The notes below the pieces were generated by a model. It ran no database searches. It worked only from the letters and a program-made list of their open reading frames with translations, and was not told where the DNA came from. DNA of 38,180 nucleotides from positions 1 through 38,180 of the IMG/VR virus record IMGVR_UViG_3300008116_006180, one strand, 5' to 3'. Shown here one piece after another: positions 19,953-26,089 of this stretch. How positions within the stretch are numbered: the first letter of the stretch is position 1; the number at the start of each line of letters is the position of its first letter. The position numbers were made by a program, and so were the translations under genes. Source of the stretch: a virus.

Positions 19953-20484
19953 CTTCATTGAAATGGACTTTGATGAATGGTTAACTACATACAAACCAAT
20001 CAATAACCATATAGACAGTAATGCCTCCTTTGACAATGGTGAGGGTGGCATTATGTTTGAGACATATGGTGATGAGGTAGAGTTTGTTAAATCTCAATCC
20101 CCTGACAAAATCTGGATGTATGGCGACGGTGATGACGGTGGCTCTTATATCTGGTCTGGCTGGGGATTTGTAAATAGATTGGGATACTTCATTACTGAGG
20201 TACCGTGCCCACCTAATACCACGATTCAGATTCAAGTAGGAGTACAGTGGTACTTCTGCGAGAACTGTAATGCAGAACTGGAAGACCCTGATAATCTTAT
20301 TAGAGATGCCTTCCAAGACCACGATTTGGAAAAATGCACAGAATGTGCTACACTTGATGAACTAACCCTAGTAGGACTAACAACAAAGGAGACAAAAATG
20401 AATGACAACCCAACAAATGAAGTAGAAGAACTCAAAGAAGTAGACCCTGAACTACTAGGCAATACTTGGTTTGACCTACGATAA
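19945..20484 (+). CDS. Conserved phage-type hypothetical protein with C-terminal zinc knuckle
   Basis: 179 residues starting MDNFIEMDFDEWLTTYKPINNH. Central IWMYGDGDDGGSYIWSGWGFVNRLGYFIT, then CENCNAE and CTEC form a zinc knuckle (about residues 100-140), then an acidic tail. ATG at 19945 overlaps the previous stop and is preferred over one 27 nt upstream. Unknown function. Confidence 0.6.
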   Translation: MDNFIEMDFDEWLTTYKPINNHIDSNASFDNGEGGIMFETYGDEVEFVKSQSPDKIWMYGDGDDGGSYIWSGWGFVNRLGYFITEVPCPPNTTIQIQVGVQWYFCENCNAELEDPDNLIRDAFQDHDLEKCTECATLDELTLVGLTTKETKMNDNPTNEVEELKEVDPELLGNTWFDLR

Positions 20485-20630
20485 TGAACGAATACACAGT
20501 AGAAGTAATATTCGAACCCACAGGTGACTATATGCATTTTACATACGAGGCTGAGTCAGATAATGAGGCAGACCTTTGCAGAGAAATATTAAACCAACTA
20601 TCAATCGTATCTTTTAAGGAGCAAGAATAA
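20484..20630 (+). CDS. Small hypothetical protein (48 aa)
   Basis: MNEYTVEVIFEPTGDYMHF... a strand-helix peptide related in type to 19235. Both ends overlap neighbours by TAATG. Confidence 0.55.
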   Translation: MNEYTVEVIFEPTGDYMHFTYEAESDNEADLCREILNQLSIVSFKEQE

Positions 20631-20986
20631 TGGGAGCACGGATTAACTATGTATTTCAAGACAGTGAGAAGGGCCCTAGGGTAGTACTCTACAGCCACTG
20701 GGGTGAGACTGAATGGCAGCGGGACCTAGCAATGGCGCTGCAACATTCAAAGCCCCGCTGGACAGATTCAGCATATGGAACTAGGATGATTATTAGTTAC
20801 CTTATTCAAGATAGTATTCTCGAAGAGACAGGGTTTGGAATCTATGCAATTGACAATGATGGCCTAGACTTAGGTGAGACCACCGTCCTAGTCGATTTCA
20901 TCACTAAGACTGTTACTGATAATGTATCGGTACCGTTTGATAAATTTGTGGATGCATATCTACCAGTTTTGTCTGGGCAGATCTAG
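20630..20986 (+). CDS. Conserved phage hypothetical protein (118 aa)
   Basis: MGARINYVFQD then VVLYSHWGETEWQRDLAMAL, which I recall from actinophage and other phage proteins of unknown function. Acidic strands at the C-terminus. SD AAGGAGC. Last gene of the operon. Confidence 0.65.
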   Translation: MGARINYVFQDSEKGPRVVLYSHWGETEWQRDLAMALQHSKPRWTDSAYGTRMIISYLIQDSILEETGFGIYAIDNDGLDLGETTVLVDFITKTVTDNVSVPFDKFVDAYLPVLSGQI

Positions 20987-21059
20987 GGAGTGGGTCCCCT
21001 AGACTAATAACGAGTGGGGCGTAGGGTTTTTGCCTACCTTGCGCCCCCTCAACTTTTTT
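20987..21059 (+). terminator. Tandem terminator hairpins
   Basis: TCTAGGG/CCCTAGA (about 20983-21005), then GGGGCGTAGG with CCTA...CGCCCC (about 21016-21049) followed by a T6 run at 21054. Confidence 0.75.
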
Positions 21060-21084
21060 GGTACAATGGAGTAAGGGAGGGACT

Positions 21085-21321
21085 ATGGCTTATTCAATAC
21101 GCAGACCAACGCACAATAAAGAAACAAGAACAGCAGAACAATTAGGCAGACTCCTTACCCAAGATTTTGCGGTAGATTTAGAAAGAGTAGGATTTTACTT
21201 AGTAAGAAACCTACCACTAATAAATTACCACAGATTTGAAGTATTGGGTTTGACAGCAATGGAAGAGTATGATAAACTTATGTTAGAGATGAAAGGACCA
21301 CAAATTGGATTTCGCAGATAA
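21085..21321 (+). CDS. Small hypothetical protein (78 aa)
   Basis: MAYSIRRPTHNKETRTAEQLG... basic N-terminus, helical. ATG at 21085 has SD AAGGGAGGG, which fixes it over an ATG 27 nt upstream; a TACAAT (-10) lies upstream at 21062. TAA is followed closely by the next gene. Confidence 0.6.
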   Translation: MAYSIRRPTHNKETRTAEQLGRLLTQDFAVDLERVGFYLVRNLPLINYHRFEVLGLTAMEEYDKLMLEMKGPQIGFRR

Positions 21322-21331
21322 AGCAGGCATA

Positions 21332-21625
21332 ATGGCAACGCTATGGCTGGAGTTTAAAGAGGACGAGGAATTCAGTGCGTTTGTAGATTACAACGACATT
21401 GGATTGCCTTTAGCCTATTGCCAAGCAAATGGTTTGGTAAAGGAAACAACTCCACTAGGAGAGCAATACATTTTAGAAACAACACAGATGTTCTTTGATT
21501 TGTTAGAAATAACAGAGGCAGAGGTTGATGAGGTTTTTAAGATTACTGAGCAGGATGTATCACTAGGAGCAATCTTGGTTTTTGCATACAACAAGAAAAA
21601 CCCTGGAGAAACGCTTCCAGAGTAA
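21332..21625 (+). CDS. Conserved actinophage-type hypothetical protein (97 aa)
   Basis: MATLWLEFKEDEEFSAFVDYND then LGEQYILETTQMFFDLLEI, matching a small acidic protein I recall from actinophages. ATG at 21332 preferred; TTG at 21305 would overlap the previous gene. Unknown function. Confidence 0.6.
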   Translation: MATLWLEFKEDEEFSAFVDYNDIGLPLAYCQANGLVKETTPLGEQYILETTQMFFDLLEITEAEVDEVFKITEQDVSLGAILVFAYNKKNPGETLPE

Positions 21626-21738
21626 CTATCTTATCCTTGATCCCTGGGCTTGACAAAAGCCTGGGGCTATGGGACGTCCGACGTCAAATCATATCAAATT
21701 GGACAAACCAGACAAACCATATTTTCTAAAAAATTAGA

Positions 21739-21849
21739 TTACGAAAGAGAAAAATTTTTCCCCATACCAGGGGTATTACGAAGGACGGATTCTTTTCCCC
21801 GTACCAAAGACATTACGAAGAACGATTTCTTTTCCCCATACCAAACCTT
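21739..21849 (+). repeat. Three 37-bp iterons
   Basis: TTACGAA at 21739, 21776 and 21813 and TTTTCCCC at the same offset in each unit: both spaced exactly 37 bp. Each unit ends (A/G)TACCA. Iteron-like. Confidence 0.75.
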
Positions 21850-21890
21850 ATACCATACAAACCTTTATATGTCAAACCTTATATCGGGTG

Positions 21891-21896
21891 TATAAT
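21891..21896 (+). promoter_or_regulatory. -10 of the leaderless 21903 gene
   Basis: TATAAT with 6 nt before ATG at 21903. The -35 is not obvious; ATGTCA lies 16 bp upstream of the -10. Confidence 0.5.
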
Positions 21897-21902
21897 ATAT
21901 CT

Positions 21903-22109
21903 ATGAGCCCAAGACACTTTGCAGCATATGCTAAAAGAGATCCTAAAGGATATCAAACCTTTTCTGATTCTATGTGGAACTCCTTTGTATCTATTACTCA
22001 TACTATAGGTTTGTCTAACTATTTTTCCTTTACCCCCGACTTTTTGGGCAAGGGCGCAGCGCTTGATCCAACGGCGCAAAAGCGCGGGACACAAGAAGAT
22101 ACAAACTAA
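21903..22109 (+). CDS. Small hypothetical protein (68 aa)
   Basis: MSPRHFAAYAKRDPKGYQTFSDS... The C-terminal codons are much more GC-rich than the rest (GCGCAGCGC and GGCGCAAAAGCGC, 22051-22085), unlike the neighbours, and form a hairpin. The start is set by TATAAT-N6-ATG. Unknown function. Confidence 0.5.
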   Translation: MSPRHFAAYAKRDPKGYQTFSDSMWNSFVSITHTIGLSNYFSFTPDFLGKGAALDPTAQKRGTQEDTN

Positions 22110-22258
22110 TACCCTATATAGAATAGACAAACCTTGTCTCCTGGTTTTCTATATTTTTTAAATAAATAACAAACCTTTATATATTTTTATTACGAAATTC
22201 GAATAAATTTCCCTGAATTTGGGGATTTTTTTATGGGCAAAATCATGCATATAAGGAC

Positions 22259-22287
22259 TTGACAAACCAAGGTTTTGCATGTATAAT
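22259..22287 (+). promoter_or_regulatory. Consensus sigma70 promoter
   Basis: TTGACA, exactly 17 bp, TATAAT. No plausible plus-strand coding gene follows, so it may make a non-coding RNA or primer. Confidence 0.75.
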
Positions 22288-22290
22288 GCC

Positions 22291-22390
22291 CAAACCTTAC
22301 AATGGGATATGAGGTTTGACAATATCGGGCATATGTGGTATATGAGGTTTGAAGGTTTGGGGATATGAGGTTTGGCCCCAGGGATTACGA
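22291..22390 (+). ncRNA. Possible structured transcript from the 22259 promoter
   Basis: CAAACCT (22291-22297) pairs with AGGTTTG (22312-22318), enclosed by GCCC...GGGC. Then two more AGGTTTG segments and GGGGATATG...GGCCCC. Start should be near 22294; end unknown. Confidence 0.4.
22306..22374 (+). repeat. Three ATATGAGGTTTG repeats
   Basis: The 13-mer [GT]ATATGAGGTTTG starts at 22306, 22339 and 22362; the complement family AAACCT lies nearby. Confidence 0.65.
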
Positions 22391-22478
22391 AGCCCTCTTT
22401 AAAAGCGCTCCATTCTCCACTACTCTCCACTATCCTCCACTTCTACCCTATCTAATAATATTATCAGTAAGATTAATC

Positions 22479-22532
22479 TGTGGATAAACCTGTGGATAAG
22501 TATCCCAAACCATCATATCAACCTGTGGATAA
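22479..22532 (+). other. Cluster of three perfect DnaA boxes
   Basis: TGTGGATAA at 22479, 22491 and 22524, the complement of the bacterial DnaA consensus TTATCCACA. This is the densest group in the window. Confidence 0.65.
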
Positions 22533-22558
22533 CTCTAAAAAACCAGGGTAAATAAAGA

Positions 22559-22879
22559 TTACGATGACTGCTTTATAGCCCTATTGACCATACGGATCAA
22601 ACCTTTTCGAGTTATCTTGGATGCATCAAATGTCTCCGTATATCCTCCTTGTGGCATATCTGCCTTATCCAGAAAAGACCCATACTTCTTAGTAAGTGTT
22701 TGTACTACTAGGGATTCTACTGCTCTTGCTCTATCCCGCTCAAAAAAATGCCAATATTTTATCAGTATCCAACCCTTGGTCCTATGGGCTGCAAACCTTC
22801 TACCTGAGATATCTGATATGCCTATCTTGATAGCCTTATGTGCTGGGCTGTATAATATATATAAGACTGCTTCATCCAT
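22559..22879 (-). CDS. GIY-YIG/T5orf172-like protein
   Basis: 106 residues: VLYILYSPAHKAIKIGIS then a conserved R/H helix (RRFAAHRTKGW), E in the helix (RAVESLVVQTL) and GGYTETF at the end, in the order of GIY-YIG/T5orf172 nuclease domains. Such proteins cut DNA or are linked to homing endonucleases. ATG at 22879 is chosen because TATAAT is 6 nt upstream (minus); a start at 22939 is possible. Beside the origin-like region. Confidence 0.65.
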   Translation of the reverse strand: MDEAVLYILYSPAHKAIKIGISDISGRRFAAHRTKGWILIKYWHFFERDRARAVESLVVQTLTKKYGSFLDKADMPQGGYTETFDASKITRKGLIRMVNRAIKQSS

Positions 22880-22885
22880 AGACTC

Positions 22886-22891
22886 ATTATA
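22886..22891 (-). promoter_or_regulatory. -10 of the GIY-YIG gene (leaderless)
   Basis: TATAAT on the minus strand, then 6 nt to ATG at 22879. It faces the divergent -10 at 22916. Confidence 0.55.
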
Positions 22892-22927
22892 CTTGACATA
22901 CCGTGCTAAATATGGGATACTAGGTAT

Positions 22928-23071
22928 ATGACTAATCAAGAGATATCTGACCTACTCAATAAAGAATCCTATAGGGTTTGGGATACTGCCAAAGTGATCA
23001 AAAACCAAGATTACCACGATGGTTTGGTTAAAGGTTTAAAGATGGCTGCTCAGTTTGTAGCCAAACTATGA
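22928..23071 (+). CDS. Small helical protein (47 aa)
   Basis: MTNQEISDLLNKESYRVWDT... helical, ending MAAQFVAKL. -10 GATACT and 6 nt before ATG. TGA overlaps the next ATG. Related small proteins are frequent in phages; unknown role. Confidence 0.55.
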   Translation: MTNQEISDLLNKESYRVWDTAKVIKNQDYHDGLVKGLKMAAQFVAKL

Positions 23072-23277
23072 TTATCAATATGGAAATACCAGATCCATTC
23101 CAAACCTTTGTAGCCAACAAGTATGCTAACCATAAGGGTGCTGTGTATGACTTCTTTGCTAAGGAATGGCATATGAAGTGTGGATGTTGTAAGGAAGATT
23201 TGTTTGCTCCATCCCGCAAAATTTTGACAAAGATTAGACTATATCATACAAGAAATGAGTGCTGTGGTGGCTGGTAA
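23068..23277 (+). CDS. Small zinc-binding protein (69 aa)
   Basis: CGCCKEDLF, then CCGGW at the end: a CxCC...CC zinc site. Amphipathic N-terminal part PFQTFVANKYANHKGAVYDF. Overlaps both neighbours. Confidence 0.6.
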   Translation: MIINMEIPDPFQTFVANKYANHKGAVYDFFAKEWHMKCGCCKEDLFAPSRKILTKIRLYHTRNECCGGW

Positions 23278-23431
23278 CTGCTGTACAATTAATAAAGATG
23301 ACGATACCTTTTGGGATACTCACCAAACCATGTCTGATGGACATATATGGTGTGCTACTAAATCTATTGTAGATAAGGCTAAGGCACAGGTTAAGAGTCG
23401 TTATGGAAATAGAAAGAGACACAGACAATGA
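23255..23431 (+). CDS. Small basic protein (58 aa)
   Basis: MSAVVAGNCCTINKDDDTFWD... with a basic C-terminus (KSRYGNRKRHRQ) that may bind nucleic acid. Starts 23 bp inside the previous gene; ATGA overlap with the next. Confidence 0.5.
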   Translation: MSAVVAGNCCTINKDDDTFWDTHQTMSDGHIWCATKSIVDKAKAQVKSRYGNRKRHRQ

Positions 23432-23523
23432 AAGAATGTAGCCACACCTGGTATATGCGTGAAGATGGTATCCAGTGTACTAAGTGTTTAATTTTATGGG
23501 ACAGCGAAATGGAAATGGAATGA
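23428..23523 (+). CDS. Zinc-knuckle microprotein (31 aa)
   Basis: MKECSHTWYMREDG then CTKCLILW: C-x-H and CxxC, a treble-clef-like knuckle. Coupled at both ends by ATGA overlaps. Confidence 0.55.
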   Translation: MKECSHTWYMREDGIQCTKCLILWDSEMEME

Positions 23524-23729
23524 AATCAGGTAGAGAGTCCGCTTTGGCAAATAGAACAAGGGTTAGACCAAGAAATGTCACTCTGCCCAAAGAAGCAATG
23601 AAAATATTGGTCAAATTAGAATACGCAAAAAACTATAAAGATAAAACAAGATACAACAACATACTAGATAGACTAATTAAAGAATATCCAGAAATGTCAG
23701 ATCAAATACTACAGTTAAAGTTAAAATAA
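23520..23729 (+). CDS. Small basic DNA-binding-like protein (69 aa)
   Basis: Basic N-terminus (NRTRVRPRNVTLPKEAMKIL) followed by two helices (YNNILDRLIKEYP). The strand-helix-helix order resembles ribbon-helix-helix proteins, but this is not confirmed. ATG at 23520 set by overlap. Confidence 0.55.
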   Translation: MKSGRESALANRTRVRPRNVTLPKEAMKILVKLEYAKNYKDKTRYNNILDRLIKEYPEMSDQILQLKLK

Positions 23730-23846
23730 ATGAAAGAACCTAAAATTATGCAGATGGATTGGAAAGCCCTAGGATATGAAAGGATGTATGTAGATGGAAA
23801 ACTCAGATGGGTTCCTCAGCAAATCACAAAAGATTCAGAAGACTAA
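23730..23846 (+). CDS. Small hypothetical protein (38 aa)
   Basis: MKEPKIMQMDWKALGYERMY..., ending ITKDSED. It starts right after the previous stop and overlaps the next gene by 53 bp. Confidence 0.45.
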   Translation: MKEPKIMQMDWKALGYERMYVDGKLRWVPQQITKDSED

Positions 23847-24189
23847 GATACTACCATTACGATGGATAGGAAATCTGTGTGGAGAAGTTGCTTCTAATAG
23901 TTTAGTTAAAGCATTTGATTTACAGGAGGATAATAACCTTAGATACCGTTTTAAATTTCATAGCAAAGTCTGGCATTATTTAAATAAGCCTTATACATGG
24001 TGGGGAACTTATTACACCTTAGATATGGAGGCTTGGAAAATAGATCCAGAAACTCAAGAGTTGTTGAGTAGACTTGGATCAGATTACGATGAAGATGGAA
24101 TTCCGTATTGGGAAAAATGGGAAGACGAAGGTGGTCCTGTAAAGGACACAGAAGAAAGACTTAAGTATATGGAGGAGAACGGAATATGA
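23794..24189 (+). CDS. Hypothetical acidic, Trp-rich protein (131 aa)
   Basis: Contains YRFKFHSKVWHYLNKPYTWWG and an acidic tail (DYDEDGIPYWEKWEDEG). Only ATG at 23794 is available, although it overlaps the previous gene substantially. Stop overlaps the next ATG. Unknown. Confidence 0.55.
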   Translation: MENSDGFLSKSQKIQKTKILPLRWIGNLCGEVASNSLVKAFDLQEDNNLRYRFKFHSKVWHYLNKPYTWWGTYYTLDMEAWKIDPETQELLSRLGSDYDEDGIPYWEKWEDEGGPVKDTEERLKYMEENGI

Positions 24190-24290
24190 GTAGGACAATA
24201 GTATGTCCTGTCTGCAAGAAAGAATGGGACTTTAGGGTAGGCTTTGCTCACGAGAGTTTATATAAGCATATGAAGGCAGATCACCGATAG
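24186..24290 (+). CDS. C2H2 zinc-finger microprotein (34 aa)
   Basis: C7-x2-C10, then F, L and H-x4-H (KHMKADH) give a complete classical C2H2 finger with its hydrophobic core: CPVCKKEWDF...SLYKHMKADH. Single-finger proteins are rare in bacteria. ATGA overlap with the gene before. Confidence 0.6.
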   Translation: MSRTIVCPVCKKEWDFRVGFAHESLYKHMKADHR

Positions 24291-24325
24291 TGCCCGTTTA
24301 GGGCATATAAAGGTATAAAAACCTC
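24291..24325 (+). terminator. Terminator hairpin TGCCC/GGGCA
   Basis: TGCCC-GTTTA-GGGCA immediately after the stop codon, then AGGT/ACCT; no long T-run. Confidence 0.5.
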
Positions 24326-24352
24326 TACTTTGCGCCGAACTTTAAAAGCGTA

Positions 24353-24601
24353 TTAAGCGACTGCGCCAGAACCTGTTACTGATCCAGTTCCAGTTACTGA
24401 CTTAGAACCGTATGGTGCCCAGTTATCGTTACTTCCTCCACCTACTGCGGGTGGATAGCCTGGATTACCAGGATTGCTAATTCGAATAAAGTATCCTCCT
24501 GCAGTACCATAAGGGTCTCCATCGGTAAGAACTATTGCGCCTATTGCATAGGCTGCGCCATTATTATAAAGACCTGCATAATTTGGATGTGTGCTTGACA
24601 T
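24353..24601 (-). CDS. Small Gly/Pro-rich putative surface or virion protein
   Basis: 82 residues: MSSTHPNYAGLYNNGAAYAIG, then NPGNPGYPP and a VTGTGSVTGSGAVA tail. Resembles C-terminal fibre segments. It lies alone on the minus strand between early plus-strand genes. TATAAT (minus, 24608-24613) is 6 nt before ATG. Possibly a moron or a stray decoration gene; unknown. Confidence 0.45.
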   Translation of the reverse strand: MSSTHPNYAGLYNNGAAYAIGAIVLTDGDPYGTAGGYFIRISNPGNPGYPPAVGGGSNDNWAPYGSKSVTGTGSVTGSGAVA

Positions 24602-24607
24602 ACGATT

Positions 24608-24652
24608 ATTATATCATCTTTTTTGACATTGTAGGGGTGGTGGGTGTATAAT
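24608..24652. promoter_or_regulatory. Divergent leaderless promoter pair
   Basis: Plus: TTGACA (24623) -18- TATAAT (24647-24652), 6 nt, ATG 24659. Minus: TATAAT (24608-24613), 6 nt, ATG 24601. Only 57 bp separate the two start codons. Confidence 0.65.
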
Positions 24653-24658
24653 TGATAT

Positions 24659-24865
24659 ATGACAACTATTAACAAATTTATATTTTTTATCAATATGGCA
24701 TTAGTGCCAATTACCGCATTTTTTGCAGGATATTCAGCAAACGATACCAATGTAAATAAATATAAAGTAGGATTTTTTATATTAATAGCAGCGGTTAACT
24801 TTATGTCTGCAGTTGCGTATGTTCGTGAAAACTACATTCAGACTGAGATAACCTATGAGCCTTGA
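24659..24865 (+). CDS. Two-TM membrane protein (68 aa)
   Basis: Two membrane segments (about residues 7-26 and 38-55) with short loops. Predicted leaderless. The stop overlaps the next gene. Unknown; a holin-like role is possible but not supported. Confidence 0.55.
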   Translation: MTTINKFIFFINMALVPITAFFAGYSANDTNVNKYKVGFFILIAAVNFMSAVAYVRENYIQTEITYEP

Positions 24866-25013
24866 TGAGATGGTACTCAGAGAAGAAATAGCAAGGGAGA
24901 TTGAGGCCCTTCCGATTGAGTCATCAATAACAAATGCATTAGGAATGCGTACTGCTAGAGGTAAAGATAATTATATTACCAATATCTTTGAAAATCAGGT
25001 TGATTTTGAGTAA
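24855..25013 (+). CDS. Small acidic helical protein (52 aa)
   Basis: MSLDEMVLREEIAREIEALP... then SITNALGMRTARGKDNYITNIFENQ. No motif. Overlaps the previous gene by 11 bp. Confidence 0.5.
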   Translation: MSLDEMVLREEIAREIEALPIESSITNALGMRTARGKDNYITNIFENQVDFE

Positions 25014-25040
25014 TTCTAAATATGTTATAATATATTTACT

Positions 25041-25169
25041 ATGAAAGAAATACAGCCTTGCTATTATTGTGATAAAGAAGCAATATATACTCAATTAGTT
25101 GGAACTCCTGGAAACTATTTTGTATCCAATGTATGCAAAGAACATTTTAAAATGGGCTTGTCTTCCTAG
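25041..25169 (+). CDS. Zinc-knuckle microprotein (42 aa)
   Basis: CYYCDKE (C7-x2-C10) and VCKEHF (C-x2-H) make a CCCH site. TATAAT at 25026-25031, 9 nt before ATG, so a very short leader. Confidence 0.55.
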   Translation: MKEIQPCYYCDKEAIYTQLVGTPGNYFVSNVCKEHFKMGLSS

Positions 25170-25192
25170 GTAAACTATGGTATCCTTAGTAT

Positions 25193-25315
25193 ATGAAAAC
25201 AACCTACAAATGTCCAGAGTGTGCAACATCTATTACGATTAATACTAAGGTTCATGAATTACCTGAATCTATTATTTGTCCCTGCGAAGCCGTGATGCCT
25301 AATACATCTAAGTAA
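25193..25315 (+). CDS. Zinc-ribbon microprotein (40 aa)
   Basis: CPEC (7-10) and CPCE form a zinc ribbon. -10 TATCCT (25181-25186), 6 nt, ATG: leaderless. Followed directly by the next gene. Confidence 0.55.
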   Translation: MKTTYKCPECATSITINTKVHELPESIICPCEAVMPNTSK

Positions 25316-25474
25316 ATGGAAGAAAGCAAGGTAAAAGCCATGTTTGAGTTGGCTAAAAAATTAGACAATTTTCAGTTGGTCTTGCTTAAAAAATGTGAAA
25401 TATGCGGTCCACTGTTGCGTGGAGCAGACAAGTCTAAGTATCCAAAGTGTAAGAAGCACAACGATTTACACTAA
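25316..25474 (+). CDS. Small zinc-binding protein (52 aa)
   Basis: CEICGPLL then CKKHND: Cys/His knuckle after a helical segment (VKAMFELAKKLDNF). Its last base is the first base of tRNA-Met. Confidence 0.55.
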   Translation: MEESKVKAMFELAKKLDNFQLVLLKKCEICGPLLRGADKSKYPKCKKHNDLH

Positions 25475-25547
25475 CACCAGTAGCCAAGTTGGTTAAGGCC
25501 CCGAACTCATAATTCGGTTATCGCAGGTTCAAGTCCTGCCTGGTGTA
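25474..25547 (+). tRNA. tRNA with CAT anticodon (Met, or Ile2)
   Basis: Acceptor ACACCAG/CTGGTGT, anticodon arm CCGAA-CTCATAA-TTCGG giving CAT, T arm GCAGG-TTCAAGT-CCTGC. CCA not encoded. Whether it is elongator Met or lysidine-modified Ile cannot be told. Confidence 0.85.
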
Positions 25548-25548
25548 C

Positions 25549-25941
25549 ATGATAATAAAAAAATGTAGAATATGTCTTATTGAGAAGCCATTAACAGATT
25601 TTCATAAATGTTCTAATGAAAAAATTATCAATGGCAAGTTGTATCCAACAGTGTATAGGAGTGAGTGCAAGCCTTGCCGTCGAGTTGGCGGTAAGGCGCA
25701 TTCATCAGCAGCAAAAAAAATAATGGATAAAGATAAAATAAAAAGACCAAAAATAGGTACACCTTGTGACAATTGTGGGAAAAATAATCAAAAGTTAATA
25801 TTTGATCATTGTCATGAAACAAATAAATTTAGGGGTTGGCTTTGTTATCAATGCAATACTGCTATAGGTAATTTGGGAGATAATGTTGAGGGCTTGCTTA
25901 AAGCACTTAATTATTTAAATAAATTTACTAAATCTCTGTAA
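25549..25941 (+). CDS. Recombination endonuclease VII-like HNH protein
   Basis: 130 residues. Two Cys pairs C6/C9 and C40/C43, then C73/C76, D86-H87...H89 (FDHCHETNKFRGWLCYQCN) and C99/C102 with N103: the zinc and active-site layout of phage endonuclease VII/HNH proteins. T4 gp49 resolves branched DNA; short copies are often homing nucleases. It starts 2 bp after tRNA-Met and its last codons lie inside tRNA-Arg. Confidence 0.85.
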   Translation: MIIKKCRICLIEKPLTDFHKCSNEKIINGKLYPTVYRSECKPCRRVGGKAHSSAAKKIMDKDKIKRPKIGTPCDNCGKNNQKLIFDHCHETNKFRGWLCYQCNTAIGNLGDNVEGLLKALNYLNKFTKSL

Positions 25942-26003
25942 CTCAGCGGAAGAGTGACACCCTTCTAAGGTGTAGGCCGTAGGTTCGAATCCTACCAGGG
26001 ATG
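25932..26003 (+). tRNA. tRNA-Arg (TCT)
   Basis: Acceptor ATCTCTG/CAGGGAT (one T-G), anticodon arm ACACC-CTTCTAA-GGTGT giving TCT, T arm GTAGG-TTCGAAT-CCTAC. Overlaps the end of the endonuclease gene by 10 bp. Reads AGA, a codon common in this AT-rich phage. Confidence 0.9.
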
Positions 26004-26007
26004 CTAT

Positions 26008-26079
26008 GTCTCCATCGTCTATCGGTTAGGACAACGCCCTTTCACGGCGTAAAGGCGGGTTCGATTCCCGCTGGAGATA
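26008..26079 (+). tRNA. tRNA-Glu (TTC)
   Basis: Acceptor GTCTCCA/TGGAGAT, anticodon arm ACGCC-CTTTCAC-GGCGT giving TTC, T arm GCGGG-TTCGATT-CCCGC. CCA not encoded. Confidence 0.9.
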
Positions 26080-26089
26080 CTTATGATAT

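Larger units (their letters stand above)
21626..21902 (+). promoter_or_regulatory. Control region J with iterons
   Basis: No gene. A GC-rich hairpin (CCTGGGCTT with AAGCCTGGG, about 21645-21668), two GACGTC boxes 7 bp apart (21673, 21680), the three 37-bp iterons, three CAAACCTT boxes and a -10 TATAAT before 21903. Confidence 0.6.
22110..22558. other. Origin-like non-coding region
   Basis: No convincing gene. Contents: TTACGAAATTCG (22190), consensus promoter (22259-22287), repeated AAACCT/AGGTTT boxes, three GATATGAGGTTTG-type repeats, three CTCCACT units (22416-22442) and three DnaA boxes (22479, 22491, 22524). Confidence 0.55.

Noticed and set aside
21739-21849. CRISPR array (37-bp period)
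   Set aside because: The units are similar along their whole length and adjacent, with no spacers and no cas genes, so they are iterons.
21650-21895. Plus-strand open frame of 81 aa
   Set aside because: Covers GACGTC boxes and iterons; repeats explain the translation, and no promoter or SD is present.
22158-22430. Minus-strand open frame of 90 aa
   Set aside because: Made of the GATATGAGGTTTG repeats read backwards; no start signal.
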